Below the pieces are notes generated by a model that was not told the DNA's origin, ran no database searches, and worked only from the letters and a program-made list of their open reading frames with translations. From UBA10003 sp964365025 (GTDB lineage: Bacteria > Patescibacteriota > Patescibacteriia > Magasanikbacterales > UBA10003), in the NCBI GenBank assembly GCA_964365025.1, contig CAYIOJ010000010.1, forward strand, positions 1 to 25,820: a stretch of DNA of 25,820 nucleotides, read 5' to 3'. The translations under genes were made by a program, and so were the position numbers. Shown in pieces: positions 4,941 to 12,699 of the stretch. Numbering within the stretch: the first letter of the stretch is position 1; every line of letters begins with the position of its first letter.

Positions 4941-6602
4941 ATGAAAAATATGCAAAACAAGCTCAAAAAGGCCGCTATTTTGGTTAGCGTGTTTCTTTTG
5001 ATCTCAATTGTCGCTCCATTTATTAATGGGCTGTCTTTAGGCAGTATTTCTTCTGCCGCTGACGAAATCCGTTTTACCAAGGATGCTAAAGTAACGCATC
5101 CGGCTTTGGGAGACAATTTTATTTCCTGGATTGAGTATCGCGACGGCGCTTACAATCTTTATAATTACAATTTCCAGACCCGAGTGGAAAAGAAATTGAA
5201 TAAAGTGGCTTTGGCTGCCGACTCGTTGGGCCCGGTGGTTTTTCAGGATTATGTGTACTGGATTGACCACGCTCCGCAGGGTTGGGTGATCACTTCTTAT
5301 GATTTGAATCACGATACCTATAAAGAATGGCGCACCGAAACAAATCGCGTGTTTGGTTTTAGTGTTTATGAAAAATTAGTGGTGTATTCCGCCCGCGTGG
5401 CCGGCAATCAAAATACCACCGATGTTTTTGTGTTGAATTTGGAGGATTTCAAACCGGAACCGGTGAACATTACCAATGATGAAAATTATCAGGGTGTGCC
5501 TTCTATTTTTAACGACCTGATTTCTTACAGCGAATATCCTTTGATTTGCTCTGACGATCAGGTTGCTTCGTTGTGTCAATCATCCGATGTCGGCAGTGTG
5601 ATGGTTTATCAATGGAAAACTAAATATGAATCTGTCATTAAAGAAAAAGTCGCGGCTTTGAGTAATGTTGCCACTCAACAGCTGACTTTGGCCTGGTCGC
5701 AATTGGAAAATGGCAAGAAAACGGTGAAGATTTATTATTTCAACACCGGCGCTTCATTTACCGTGAGTCCAACTGATTTCAACAGTTACAATCCGGTATT
5801 GGTGAATAATCTGGTGGCGTATTTTGTTGACCGCGCGGGTGGTACTGATTTGGACTTTTTTCAATTCGGCGCCAATATCCGCGGCTCGTTGAGCTGGAGA
5901 AAAGCCGACAAATCGCAAATTACCATTAACTCTTCCAATGATAAAATCGCTTGGGTTGACAATCGTTTGAGCAATTCCGGAGACATTTTCTATTATGATT
6001 TTAACGCTGATGCCGCGACCAATGATCAAGATATTGACGGCGTGAGCGATGCTGATGAAACTAAATATGGCACCAATGCGTTTAATCCTGATACTGATAA
6101 TGATGGCTTGACTGATTGGGAGGAAGTGGTGCGTTATAAAACTTTCCCGACTCAATATGATACTGATGCCGATGGCTTGAGCGATGGTAAAGAAGTGCTC
6201 AATTGGTCAACCAGCCCGGTGGCTTTTGATTCTGACAAAGATGGCTACAGTGATTTTACGGAAATCGCCAATGGCTATGACCCGAATGATCCGGCGCCGT
6301 TCAAGGTGGCTGGAATCTATGGCCAGGAACGATTAAAGGATTTGAGCATTGAGTGGGAGTATTCCATTGAATTACAACAGGATTTGCAAGCCAAAGGCGT
6401 AAAAACGGAAAAGATTGGCGCGACTGAATGGAATAAAATGGTCAACGCCTTTATTTACGGCGGTTACAATGTAAAAGAAATTTTGGCTTATGCCAAGGGC
6501 AATAAAATGGCAGTGAATGACAGCATTTCCGCCGAGGACTGGCGCGGTTTGCCGAAATATGTGCAAAAGTCAGCTACCTTCAAGACCGCTTTGATTAATT
6601 AA
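4941..6602 (+). CDS. Secreted protein: beta-propeller plus thrombospondin type 3 calcium repeats
   Basis: A 553-aa exported protein. Residues 1-40 form a signal peptide: KNMQNKLKK, a hydrophobic core AAILVSVFLLISIVAPFI, and a likely cut near SSAAD. Residues about 45-355 contain repeated blades with a W-D or Y-W motif followed by a short Asp/Asn turn, as in TolB/WD-like propellers. Residues about 358-455 carry Asp-rich turns of the thrombospondin type 3 kind (DQDIDGVSD, NPDTDNDGLTDWEE, YDTDADGLSDGKE, FDSDKDGYSDFTE), which bind calcium. A helical C-terminal domain of about 95 residues follows. A cell-surface role in binding or processing is inferred. There is no Shine-Dalgarno sequence; a second Met at residue 4 is possible. 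Similar architectures are common in Patescibacteria. Confidence 0.7.
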   Translation: MKNMQNKLKKAAILVSVFLLISIVAPFINGLSLGSISSAADEIRFTKDAKVTHPALGDNFISWIEYRDGAYNLYNYNFQTRVEKKLNKVALAADSLGPVVFQDYVYWIDHAPQGWVITSYDLNHDTYKEWRTETNRVFGFSVYEKLVVYSARVAGNQNTTDVFVLNLEDFKPEPVNITNDENYQGVPSIFNDLISYSEYPLICSDDQVASLCQSSDVGSVMVYQWKTKYESVIKEKVAALSNVATQQLTLAWSQLENGKKTVKIYYFNTGASFTVSPTDFNSYNPVLVNNLVAYFVDRAGGTDLDFFQFGANIRGSLSWRKADKSQITINSSNDKIAWVDNRLSNSGDIFYYDFNADAATNDQDIDGVSDADETKYGTNAFNPDTDNDGLTDWEEVVRYKTFPTQYDTDADGLSDGKEVLNWSTSPVAFDSDKDGYSDFTEIANGYDPNDPAPFKVAGIYGQERLKDLSIEWEYSIELQQDLQAKGVKTEKIGATEWNKMVNAFIYGGYNVKEILAYAKGNKMAVNDSISAEDWRGLPKYVQKSATFKTALIN

Positions 6603-6636
6603 AAAGTAATGTTGTTTGAAAGGCGAGTAAAATCAC

Positions 6637-6666
6637 AAGGAGGACGGTTTAGAGCCGTCCTCCTTT
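6637..6666 (+). terminator. Intrinsic terminator after secreted protein gene
   Basis: A perfect 11-bp stem, aaggaggacgg (6637-6647) with ccgtcctcctt (6655-6665), and a 7-nt loop lie 35 nt after the stop. The T tract is short (ttgttg), so termination may be partial. Confidence 0.6.
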
Positions 6667-6705
6667 GTTGATAAAATTGTCTTTTCTCTAAAGTGTTTGT
6701 AATAA

Positions 6706-6776
6706 TGTCATTGCGAGTGGAGCGAAGCAATCTCATATTTAAGCTGCGAGATTGCTTCGCTTCGCTCGCAATGACA
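6706..6776. repeat. Intergenic palindromic repeat (tgtcattgcgag family)
   Basis: tgtcattgcgag (6706-6717) and ctcgcaatgaca (6765-6776) are exact inverted copies, with inner gcgaagcaatctc and gagattgcttcgc arms. This is the full-length form of the element found broken or shortened inside the GT4 gene. It lies between the convergent genes ending at 6602 and 6870. Confidence 0.75.
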
Positions 6777-6833
6777 GTTCTTGGACAGTCTGGCACGGTT
6801 CGTTGTCCCTTCCGCCAGCCCTTTTTCAATCAA

Positions 6834-6859
6834 AAAATACTCCCGCGCGGGAGTATTTT
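6834..6859. terminator. Bidirectional terminator between convergent genes
   Basis: A perfect 26-base palindrome (aaaatactcccgc and its complement) starts 11 bp past the stop of the minus-strand membrane protein gene. It has A/T runs on both sides, so it can terminate both strands. Confidence 0.75.
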
Positions 6860-6869
6860 GTTGTCAAAA

Positions 6870-8981
6870 TTATCTTTTATATCTAAACACCAAAATTTTT
6901 CCCCCACCCACTGTCCACCATTCGTCCGCGCCGGCCTTGGCTTGCGGGACGGCAGTGGCGAATGAATTCCAATAATCATGCAAAACCAAAAAGGCCTGTT
7001 TAACGCCCACCAAGTCCATGGCCGCGTTCATAGTGGCGCGGTCGGCTTGGCCATAGACCATTTTTTGAAAATACTCGTACATTATATCTCCGGTAGGCAA
7101 AGCGTAGTAAAAAATTTCTCCAACAGGTGTTTGGTAATATTTTTTAAATCCAAATTCCTGCAAAGCCGCGGCTGAAAAAATTTGGTGGCTTAAAACAAGA
7201 TATGGCGCGTTGTTAGCTTTGGCGTCAATCTGGCGCACAGCGTCAAAATCATTTTGGGAGACATTAAATGTTTTGCTAAAAGCGTAGCTATCCACGCGCG
7301 GATAAGATAAATAAAAAGAGACAGTAATTAGCATGGCCAAGCCGGCATAGATTAAAATAGCCGTGATTTTTTTAAATAAATAATTTGTAAAATAGATCAG
7401 GCCGAACAAAAATAACGGCATTATCAAATAGAATGAAAAATGCGTCAGCCGATTGGCGTAATCCGTCTGTTCGTAATTGATAATGCTCGGTAATTTAGTT
7501 AATTTCAAAAATATGATGTTGCCCCAGAGCGCGAGCCAAGCAAGGGCAAATAACACAGTCGTGGGCTGCTTTTTGCCTTTCCATAAAAGCCAGCCGCCAA
7601 AAGCGCTGGTCGCGAGAATGAGAATCGGCAGAAAATAATTGTAATAATAAATCAGGGTAAACCAAATGGAAAATTGCTCTTTGGGGCGCAAGCGGGGGAG
7701 TGTCGGCGGCGTAATTAGATTCAGAATCTGTTGAAAATTTGGCCAGTGGGAATCAGCTCTTAAAAAGATTAAAAAAATAGCGGGCAAAAGAGCGGCGCCG
7801 AAAAGAAAAATAATTGCGGGTAGACCAAATCTTAATTCTTGGTATTCGGAGAGCAATTTAAAATTGGAAAGAGACATCAGGAGTAAATAAAAAGCGAGCA
7901 TGGGGAGCCCTATGAGAGGATGTATCGCCAAGACAGCGAGAATTAAAATTAAAGGCACGCTCCAGTGTACCAGCTCGGTCGTTAAAAATAGCGCGCCGAA
8001 AAATATCAAAGTAATGGCAAAAAAAATGGCCAAATCATTCGGGGTGGTGGCGATAAAAGAAGAAAAAGGAAGGATAAAAAATAGCAGAGACGCCAGGCGG
8101 GCCGATTGCCTTTCCACTTGAAAACCGTGGCGCAGGGTGAGAAACACCAGCGGCGGCATAAAAATCGCTTCTAAAAACGGGAGAAGTATTTTGTCAATCA
8201 AGCCAACGGCCAGCGCGGTGATTTTTGAGAGTATGGTCACGAGAGCGTATTGGCCAAGATAATACGGAGTTTTGGGGGTGATTGAGCCAAAATCGCTAAT
8301 GTATTTTTCCGCAACGCGGTGAATAAACGGGTCAAAACCATAGCCGAGTTTGTAAATAATCAGCGCCACGGAGAGTATTAGCGCGCTGTGAATGAAAATC
8401 GTGAAAAAAGAAAGAATACTGCTTTCGGTGCGGCGGATAAAAATAATTAAAAAGAAAGTCAGGATAAAAAAAATAATAAAAAATTTAAAATTTATAAAAA
8501 GCCAGGGCGAGCGCGTTGCTGACACGGTGGCCTGCGTGAAAAGATAATAGAAAAGATAAGCGTCGCCAAAAAGCACGAGCCAGGCCCAGCGATTGGCCGG
8601 CCGGGTGTTCGGCTCAATCAAGGGCACGGCTTCCAAATGTCCGCCCTCCCACTCGTCAATTTTTTTCTTGAACAAATGGCAATAGGGGATAATGCCTATG
8701 GGAATCGCGGTGATGATGATTAGAATTATCCAATTGGGTAGGGCGTAGAAATAATAAATTAGAGAACCGATAATGACCCAGCCGGCGAGTAAAATTAGCG
8801 GGCCGAAAAGTCGTTGCCAAAAGTGATTGAAACTGGGGAGAGCAAGAACCCCCAATCGTTTGCCATAATAGAGCAAGTAAATCGCGGTCATGGCCACGCC
8901 CAAAATCGGTTTATGCCATAACCCCAGATTGGCGTAAATCAGGCCTATTAAAATGGCGGAGAAGGTGATATACTTGAACAT
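6870..8981 (-). CDS. Polytopic membrane protein, probable GT-C-type glycosyltransferase
   Basis: A 703-aa protein with more than a dozen hydrophobic segments and a soluble C-terminal portion of roughly 130 residues (from about NVSQNDFDAVRQ onward). The overall shape, with early loops followed by many helices and a C-terminal globular part, suggests a GT-C glycosyltransferase or an oligosaccharide-handling membrane protein that uses polyprenyl-phosphate sugars at the outer face. I do not see a decisive catalytic motif, so the assignment is tentative. I start at MFKYITFSAIL (8981). The frame stays open to 9077, but that 32-residue extension is only the translated inverted repeat at 8987-9076. 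The gene is divergent from the 9097 membrane glycosyltransferase, which suggests related jobs. Confidence 0.6.
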   Translation of the reverse strand: MFKYITFSAILIGLIYANLGLWHKPILGVAMTAIYLLYYGKRLGVLALPSFNHFWQRLFGPLILLAGWVIIGSLIYYFYALPNWIILIIITAIPIGIIPYCHLFKKKIDEWEGGHLEAVPLIEPNTRPANRWAWLVLFGDAYLFYYLFTQATVSATRSPWLFINFKFFIIFFILTFFLIIFIRRTESSILSFFTIFIHSALILSVALIIYKLGYGFDPFIHRVAEKYISDFGSITPKTPYYLGQYALVTILSKITALAVGLIDKILLPFLEAIFMPPLVFLTLRHGFQVERQSARLASLLFFILPFSSFIATTPNDLAIFFAITLIFFGALFLTTELVHWSVPLILILAVLAIHPLIGLPMLAFYLLLMSLSNFKLLSEYQELRFGLPAIIFLFGAALLPAIFLIFLRADSHWPNFQQILNLITPPTLPRLRPKEQFSIWFTLIYYYNYFLPILILATSAFGGWLLWKGKKQPTTVLFALAWLALWGNIIFLKLTKLPSIINYEQTDYANRLTHFSFYLIMPLFLFGLIYFTNYLFKKITAILIYAGLAMLITVSFYLSYPRVDSYAFSKTFNVSQNDFDAVRQIDAKANNAPYLVLSHQIFSAAALQEFGFKKYYQTPVGEIFYYALPTGDIMYEYFQKMVYGQADRATMNAAMDLVGVKQAFLVLHDYWNSFATAVPQAKAGADEWWTVGGGKILVFRYKR

Positions 8982-8986
8982 AGTTT

Positions 8987-9076
8987 GGGGCTTGCCTATA
9001 TCTTTTTTTTGCTGCGGACTGTCGCCGCGACCCTGCCTACCGGCAGGCAGGTGCAAAAAAGATATAGGCAAGCCCA
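8987..9076. repeat. Long inverted repeat between divergent membrane-protein genes
   Basis: 8987-9012 and 9053-9076 are inverted copies of about 24 bases, differing only by one G and two T (core gcttgcctatatctttttt). The 40-base interior folds again (gcgg/ccgc; cctgcc/ggcagg). The unit occupies nearly the whole 115-bp divergent intergenic region. Its inner cctgcctaccggcaggcagg is related to the core of the repeat at 9680-9756. Confidence 0.75.
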
Positions 9077-9096
9077 TGACTTAGATTAAGTTTAAC

Positions 9097-10776
9097 ATGT
9101 TTAAGAGAAATTGGAAAATTATTTCATTGGCGATTTTGGGAGCGGTTTTTTTTGTTGTTTATTTATATTTGTATCTGCCGAAGGCGCCAAAGTATCCAAA
9201 TTATTTGATTTTAAATCAGCCGGATGAATCAATAAATTATTTTTTCATCCGTGAGCTCGCGCTGAATAATCGTTTTGGTTTACCCGAGCCGCTTTCAGGT
9301 GTAGTGGCCAGCCAAGTGCATCCTCGCAGTACTACGGTGGTGCACGGCGCGATTGTGCCGATCGGGTTTCCCGGTGTGATTGTATTTTTTGGACTACTTA
9401 CGAAATTATTAGTGAAAATTTTTGGTATTGGGAATTTTAATTTGTTGGCGGCGATGTTGACACCGCTTCTCGCCGCCATCACGCCGTTATTTTTTTATGG
9501 ATTTTTGCGTCGGATTTGGGATGACTGCGGCGCTTGGCTCTCCGCCGCGCTGTTATTCATTCTGCCGCCGTGGTGGTATTACGCGAGCCGGCCGTTTCAG
9601 CACAATACTTTGTTGGTGTTTTTGATTGTGGCGGGGATTTATTGTTATGCGGTGGCGAAGGAGAGGGGCGACAACCGTAGTCATTCTGAACTTGCCTGCC
9701 TGTCCGGTAGGCAGGTTTCAGAATCTCAAGGGATGCCGAAACGAGTTCGGCATGACGGAGTGACGACATTTTTATCAGGTCTTTTTTTGGGCCTGGCCGT
9801 TTATGTCCGGCCGTCGGAAATTCTATGGCTTTCTATATTTTGTATCTATGGGTTAGTTATGGCGCGGCGGCGTTGGCAATGGCGCGATTATGTTGCCTGT
9901 GGGGTGGGCCTTGCGCTTACGGCGATTTTATTTTTCACCACGCAGACGGCTTTTTACGGTTCGGCGATGGGGAGCGGCTATGTACGGCCGGCGGCGGATG
10001 GTTCGGCCGGAATTATAACTTCCGGTCCTCAAGGAATGGCAACGTTGAAAGCGATTTTTTTGCCGTTTGGGTTTCATCCTGTAAATATTTTGCGTAATTT
10101 TTGGAATTATTTTTTTAATTTATTTGGCGTGTGGGCGATTTTGGCTGTGGCCGGGTGGGGTTTGGCAGTTACCCGCTGCCGGTTAGGGGCAGGCTTTACG
10201 ATAATGGCTATTTTTCTTCTGATTTTTTATGGTTCCTGGGATTTTTACGACAATCTGTTGCGCGCGCCCTCCATCGGCACTTCTTACGTCCGATATTTTA
10301 TGCCGATTTATGTTTTAGGATTGCCGTTTCTGTCTTTTTTTCTGCTGTGGCTGTGGCAGAAAAAAATAATTTTTAAGATTACAGCCGTGATTTTATTTTT
10401 GTCGTTATTAGTTAATTCCATCGGGGCGGTTTTCGCGCCGTTGGAAGGATTATCGGCGGTGAAAGCGACAGTGGCGCAATACGACGAGTGGCGAGAAAAA
10501 ATTTATGTGCTGACGGAAAATAACGCGATAATTGTTACCCGTTATTCCGACAAATATCTTTTTCCCGGCCGCAAAATTATTCCCGGGTGGGAGTTGGCCG
10601 AGCAAAAAACAGCCATTGTTTTGTTGGCGCGACAAGGTTGGCCAGTGTATTTGTATGATTTAAAATTGACGGAAAAAGAAGAACGGGTTTGGCAGGAATT
10701 TTTATTAAGCGCAAATCTAAAATTATCTTTGCCATTGGCTGGTTGGGAAAATTTAGAATTGAGAAAAATTGAATAA
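9097..10776 (+). CDS. GT-C membrane glycosyltransferase, PMT/ArnT-like
   Basis: A 559-aa integral membrane protein with an N-terminal membrane anchor (residues 7-27) and then a short outer loop containing an acidic pair, NQPDESINYFF (about 38-48). This matches the Asp-Glu placed after the first helix in GT39/ArnT-type transferases, which use polyprenyl-phosphate sugars outside the membrane. About ten further hydrophobic segments and a C-terminal soluble tail follow. Residues about 195-220 (SHSELACLSGRQVSE and on) are the in-frame translation of a palindromic repeat and fall in a loop between helices, where they would be tolerated. There is no Shine-Dalgarno sequence. Which sugar or acceptor is used cannot be told. 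Confidence 0.65.
   Translation: MFKRNWKIISLAILGAVFFVVYLYLYLPKAPKYPNYLILNQPDESINYFFIRELALNNRFGLPEPLSGVVASQVHPRSTTVVHGAIVPIGFPGVIVFFGLLTKLLVKIFGIGNFNLLAAMLTPLLAAITPLFFYGFLRRIWDDCGAWLSAALLFILPPWWYYASRPFQHNTLLVFLIVAGIYCYAVAKERGDNRSHSELACLSGRQVSESQGMPKRVRHDGVTTFLSGLFLGLAVYVRPSEILWLSIFCIYGLVMARRRWQWRDYVACGVGLALTAILFFTTQTAFYGSAMGSGYVRPAADGSAGIITSGPQGMATLKAIFLPFGFHPVNILRNFWNYFFNLFGVWAILAVAGWGLAVTRCRLGAGFTIMAIFLLIFYGSWDFYDNLLRAPSIGTSYVRYFMPIYVLGLPFLSFFLLWLWQKKIIFKITAVILFLSLLVNSIGAVFAPLEGLSAVKATVAQYDEWREKIYVLTENNAIIVTRYSDKYLFPGRKIIPGWELAEQKTAIVLLARQGWPVYLYDLKLTEKEERVWQEFLLSANLKLSLPLAGWENLELRKIE
9680..9756. repeat. Palindromic repeat inserted in-frame in GT-C gene
   Basis: Starts gtcattctgaa and ends gttcggcatgacgg, with nested arms gcctgcc/ggcaggt, ttctgaa/ttcagaa and gccgaa/ttcggc. 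Length and phase leave the reading frame open. It belongs to the same family as 12637-12689. Confidence 0.7.
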
Positions 10777-10822
10777 AAAAAAGCGGAGAACAGAGCGATA
10801 TTCGGTCGCCTTGTCTCTCCGC
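10775..10822 (-). terminator. Intrinsic terminator of minus-strand small-ORF unit
   Basis: Read on the minus strand, gcggaga (complement of 10816-10822) and tctccgc (complement of 10783-10789) close a stem with inner pairing, followed directly by eight T (complement of 10775-10782). It overlaps the stop region of the plus-strand glycosyltransferase. Confidence 0.75.
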
Positions 10823-10855
10823 GTGACGGCTTTTAGTGGGAGCCGTCAGGCCCGT

Positions 10856-10878
10856 GGCGTTTTTGTAACGCCTTTTTT
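10856..10878 (+). terminator. Intrinsic terminator after GT-C gene
   Basis: ggcgtt (10856-10861), a 5-nt loop and aacgcc (10867-10872) are followed by six T. A second hairpin, gacggct/agccgtc (about 10825-10847), precedes it. It ends plus-strand transcription about 80 nt after the glycosyltransferase stop. Confidence 0.7.
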
Positions 10879-10968
10879 CCCCCCGTTATCAGGGGCTAGA
10901 TGGGGCGACTTAGTTTTGGAACGAACGCAATCCCAGGTAACTTGGGGATTGGCAAGGGGTTGTCTCGA

Positions 10969-11073
10969 CTAGATTGGGACTAGTTCTCGGCCGAGTAGCA
11001 TCGGCTGGTTTGAGATTGGTGCGCTCCGTTTTAACGGAAACCTTCCTGGCGTACCTAACACCAAGACGCTCAT
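10969..11073 (-). CDS. Possible 34-aa small ORF
   Basis: ATG at 11073 follows AGGGGGAG at an 8-nt spacing, and the frame ends at TAG 34 codons later (MSVLVLGTPGRFPLKRSAP...). It would be the third small ORF of the minus-strand unit. There is no recognisable domain. The same bases are open in other frames too, so coding is uncertain; the region could instead be a structured RNA. Confidence 0.25.
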   Translation of the reverse strand: MSVLVLGTPGRFPLKRSAPISNQPMLLGRELVPI

Positions 11074-11152
11074 CTGTAGAGCTCCCCCTGCACCCTGTCC
11101 GACGCATGCGACGTCGAGATTTATACCGCCCCTCCGCTCGGCGCGGGGGGCT

Positions 11153-11323
11153 TTATATCTCCCCGACGCTCCATACCCTCCGAAAGGACTTTCCGCAGAA
11201 GCATACCGGCTTGCGCTGGTTTTCACCGCCACAACATCCGCAGAACGCCAGCGCGCCACACCGCATCAGCCGAAACACCGCATAGCGGTATGCCTCCGGA
11301 AAGAGTGCCGCTGTTCCAGGCAT
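11153..11323 (-). CDS. Small cysteine-rich protein, unknown
   Basis: A 56-aa frame starting at ATG 11323, four nt after GGAGG. The frame is open ten codons further upstream to a GTG, but the Shine-Dalgarno position favours the ATG. It contains FCGCCGGENQ and VCFCGKSF, that is C-x-C-C, then eight residues, then C-x-C, a spacing that could bind a metal as a small zinc ribbon. It is rich in Arg. It is the second gene of the minus-strand unit, 57 bp after sORF1. I do not recognise the family. Coding is supported by the start signal and Cys pattern only. Confidence 0.4.
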   Translation of the reverse strand: MPGTAALFPEAYRYAVFRLMRCGALAFCGCCGGENQRKPVCFCGKSFRRVWSVGEI

Positions 11324-11380
11324 CTTCCCTCCAATCGTGAGTTGTCCTCCCACATTTGTCGGCCCCTGGGAGTTTGGGGC

Positions 11381-11554
11381 CTAATCATCACCTTCGCGGG
11401 GTCGCAAGAGACACAAGTTAATGCGTCCCGGCTCTCCTTTGAAGGAGATGATGGTTCCGGCCGTCTTCCAGATCAGTTGCTCTTGGTTCACCCGACCCCG
11501 AGTCAACATAATCAGAAGAGCGGCGATGAAAGAAAGCGTCAGCGTTTCTATCAT
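11381..11554 (-). CDS. 57-aa small protein with strong start signals, unknown
   Basis: ATG at 11554 is preceded by AGAAGGAGGGGTTTCAAG, a strong Shine-Dalgarno sequence at normal spacing, and by a near-consensus promoter (11581-11609). The product begins METLTLSFIAALLIMLTRGR-like (MIETLTLSFIAALLIM, residues 1-16 hydrophobic), then a basic/acidic 40-residue tail containing IISFKGEPGRINL, and ends at TAG 11383-11381. A single N-terminal membrane anchor with a cytoplasmic tail is likely. The family is unknown. It is GC-rich relative to the neighbouring HIT gene. Confidence 0.55.
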   Translation of the reverse strand: MIETLTLSFIAALLIMLTRGRVNQEQLIWKTAGTIISFKGEPGRINLCLLRPREGDD

Positions 11555-11580
11555 CTTGAAACCCCTCCTTCTTGGAAGTG

Positions 11581-11609
11581 ATTATAAATTAAAAACATTT
11601 TTGAGTCAA
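11581..11609 (-). promoter_or_regulatory. Near-consensus sigma70 promoter of minus-strand unit
   Basis: On the minus strand, TTGACT (complement of 11604-11609), exactly 17 bp and TATAAT (complement of 11581-11586). RNA would begin near 11575 and run through the small ORFs to the terminator at 10775-10822, about 800 nt. Confidence 0.75.
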
Positions 11610-11635
11610 GATGTGCTTGTGGAAAACGTCACCCC

Positions 11636-11665
11636 TTGATTTTGATAACGCAATTGTGCTAAATT
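11636..11665 (+). promoter_or_regulatory. Possible promoter of HIT/Nudix/rmlB operon
   Basis: TTGATT (11636-11641), an 18-bp spacer and TAAATT (11660-11665), with TG three bases before the -10, lie 21 bp upstream of the HIT start. It is a moderate match. Confidence 0.4.
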
Positions 11666-11686
11666 AAAGTAATAATCAATACCCAT

Positions 11687-12094
11687 ATGACCGATTGCAT
11701 TTTTTGTAAAATTATAAAGGGGGAATTGCCCTGTGTTAAGGTTTATGAAGACGCTGAAGTAATGGCTTTTTTGGATATTCATCCGGTTAATCCCGGCCAT
11801 ATTTTGGTAGTGCCAAAAGCGCATTACACTAATATTTTGGATACGCCGGCCGATATTTTGAATAAACTTATGGCCGCGGCGCAAAAAATAGCCCCGGCGG
11901 TTTTGAAAGCGGTTAACACGGACAGTTTTAATTTAGGAGTGAATAACGGCGCGGCCTCCGGACAAGTGATTTGGCACACGCATTTTCATATTATGCCGCG
12001 CTATGAGGGAGACGGGTACAAGTTGTGGGGCGTCAAGGCCTATGGGCCGGGTGAAATGGACAAACTGGGGGAGGCTATTAAAGCCGGCCTATGA
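11687..12094 (+). CDS. HIT-family nucleotide hydrolase (HINT-like)
   Basis: A 135-aa histidine-triad protein. Members hydrolyse nucleoside phosphoramidates or aminoacyl-AMP in the cytoplasm. The triad is WHTHFHIMP with H97, H99 and H101, preceded by GQVIW. The N-terminus has DCIFCKII, with the C4/C7 pair that holds zinc together with downstream histidines in this subfamily. LDIHPVNPGHILVVPK (29-44) is the typical nucleotide-binding strand. Length is normal. There is no Shine-Dalgarno sequence; ATG lies 21 bp after the candidate -10. The stop overlaps the Nudix start by ATGA, so both are made together, probably as nucleotide clean-up enzymes for the sugar-nucleotide genes that follow. Confidence 0.9.
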   Translation: MTDCIFCKIIKGELPCVKVYEDAEVMAFLDIHPVNPGHILVVPKAHYTNILDTPADILNKLMAAAQKIAPAVLKAVNTDSFNLGVNNGAASGQVIWHTHFHIMPRYEGDGYKLWGVKAYGPGEMDKLGEAIKAGL

Positions 12095-12630
12095 TCAATT
12101 GGAAAAAAATCAAAAGCGAGATAGTGCACCAGAATCCTTTTTGGATTTATCGACAGGATATTTTTGAAGTAGATGGTTGCGAATCGCCCCGCGATTACTA
12201 TTATGCCGAGACGCCCGGCAGTGTGATGGTCGTGCCGCTTTTGCCCGACGGTAGAATTGTGATGGTGCAGACATACAGATGCTTGCAAAATAAATATAGC
12301 GTGGAGTTTCCGGGTGGGGCGGTGAAAGATAGTCAGACTTTTGAACAAGCGGCGCAAAGGGAATTGCAAGAGGAAGCCGGATTTACAGCCGCTGATTTGA
12401 TCAATATTGGAGAATTTTGTCCTTTTAACGGAATTACCACTGAAATTTGTCGCGTGTATTTGGCGAGCGGATTGGAACGGGTGGCGACGGAAAATAATCC
12501 GCAGGAACCTATGGAATTGATGCCGCGACGGATTGACGAAATTGAAGATTTAATCAAACATAATCAGATTTGGGATGGCCAGACCCTGGCCGTGTGGGCT
12601 TTGGCCAGGCCGCATTTAATGAGGGAATAG
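12091..12630 (+). CDS. Nudix hydrolase, ADP-ribose pyrophosphatase-like
   Basis: A 179-aa Nudix enzyme that cleaves a nucleoside diphosphate linked to another group (X), probably ADP-ribose or a sugar nucleotide. The ADPRase layout is visible: N-terminal strand-rich part, QTYRCLQNKYSVEFPGG (60-76), and the Nudix box from G76 to F98 ending RELQEEAGF. The box deviates at its first acidic position: in G-x5-E the Glu is Gln82 (KDSQTFEQ). The catalytic REL-x-EE-x-G core is intact, so activity is likely but metal binding may differ. It starts inside the HIT stop codon (ATGA). Confidence 0.85.
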   Translation: MINWKKIKSEIVHQNPFWIYRQDIFEVDGCESPRDYYYAETPGSVMVVPLLPDGRIVMVQTYRCLQNKYSVEFPGGAVKDSQTFEQAAQRELQEEAGFTAADLINIGEFCPFNGITTEICRVYLASGLERVATENNPQEPMELMPRRIDEIEDLIKHNQIWDGQTLAVWALARPHLMRE

Positions 12631-12636
12631 GTGGTC

Positions 12637-12689
12637 TGTCATCCTGAACTTGTTTCAGGATCTAGATGTCGAAACGAGTTCGACATGAC
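12637..12689. repeat. Palindromic repeat overlapping the rmlB upstream region
   Basis: tgtcatcctgaac...gttcaggatct-type and gtcgaa/ttcgac arms, ending in catgac, fill the space between the Nudix stop and rmlB. The frame is open through it (from GTG 12631), so the repeat could be translated as an N-terminal extension, but rmlB's fold starts at ATG 12700. Confidence 0.65.
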
Positions 12690-12699
12690 ATTGAAAAAT

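Noticed and set aside
8982..9077. N-terminal extension of the minus-strand membrane protein
   Set aside because: The added residues are just the translation of the inverted repeat at 8987-9076. The membrane protein begins naturally at MFKYITFS.
10910..11107. 65-aa minus-strand frame in the GC-rich region
   Set aside because: Random-looking composition and no Shine-Dalgarno sequence. The overlapping 34-aa frame has a better start but is itself weak.
10880..11340. Possible RNase P RNA, tmRNA or other known structured RNA
   Set aside because: I looked for the conserved core strings of RNase P and tmRNA on both strands and did not find them. A covariance search would be needed to settle whether another RNA family is present.
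12631..12699. N-terminal extension of RmlB from GTG 12631
   Set aside because: It is encoded by a palindromic repeat. The NAD-binding fold starts directly after MNLL at 12700.
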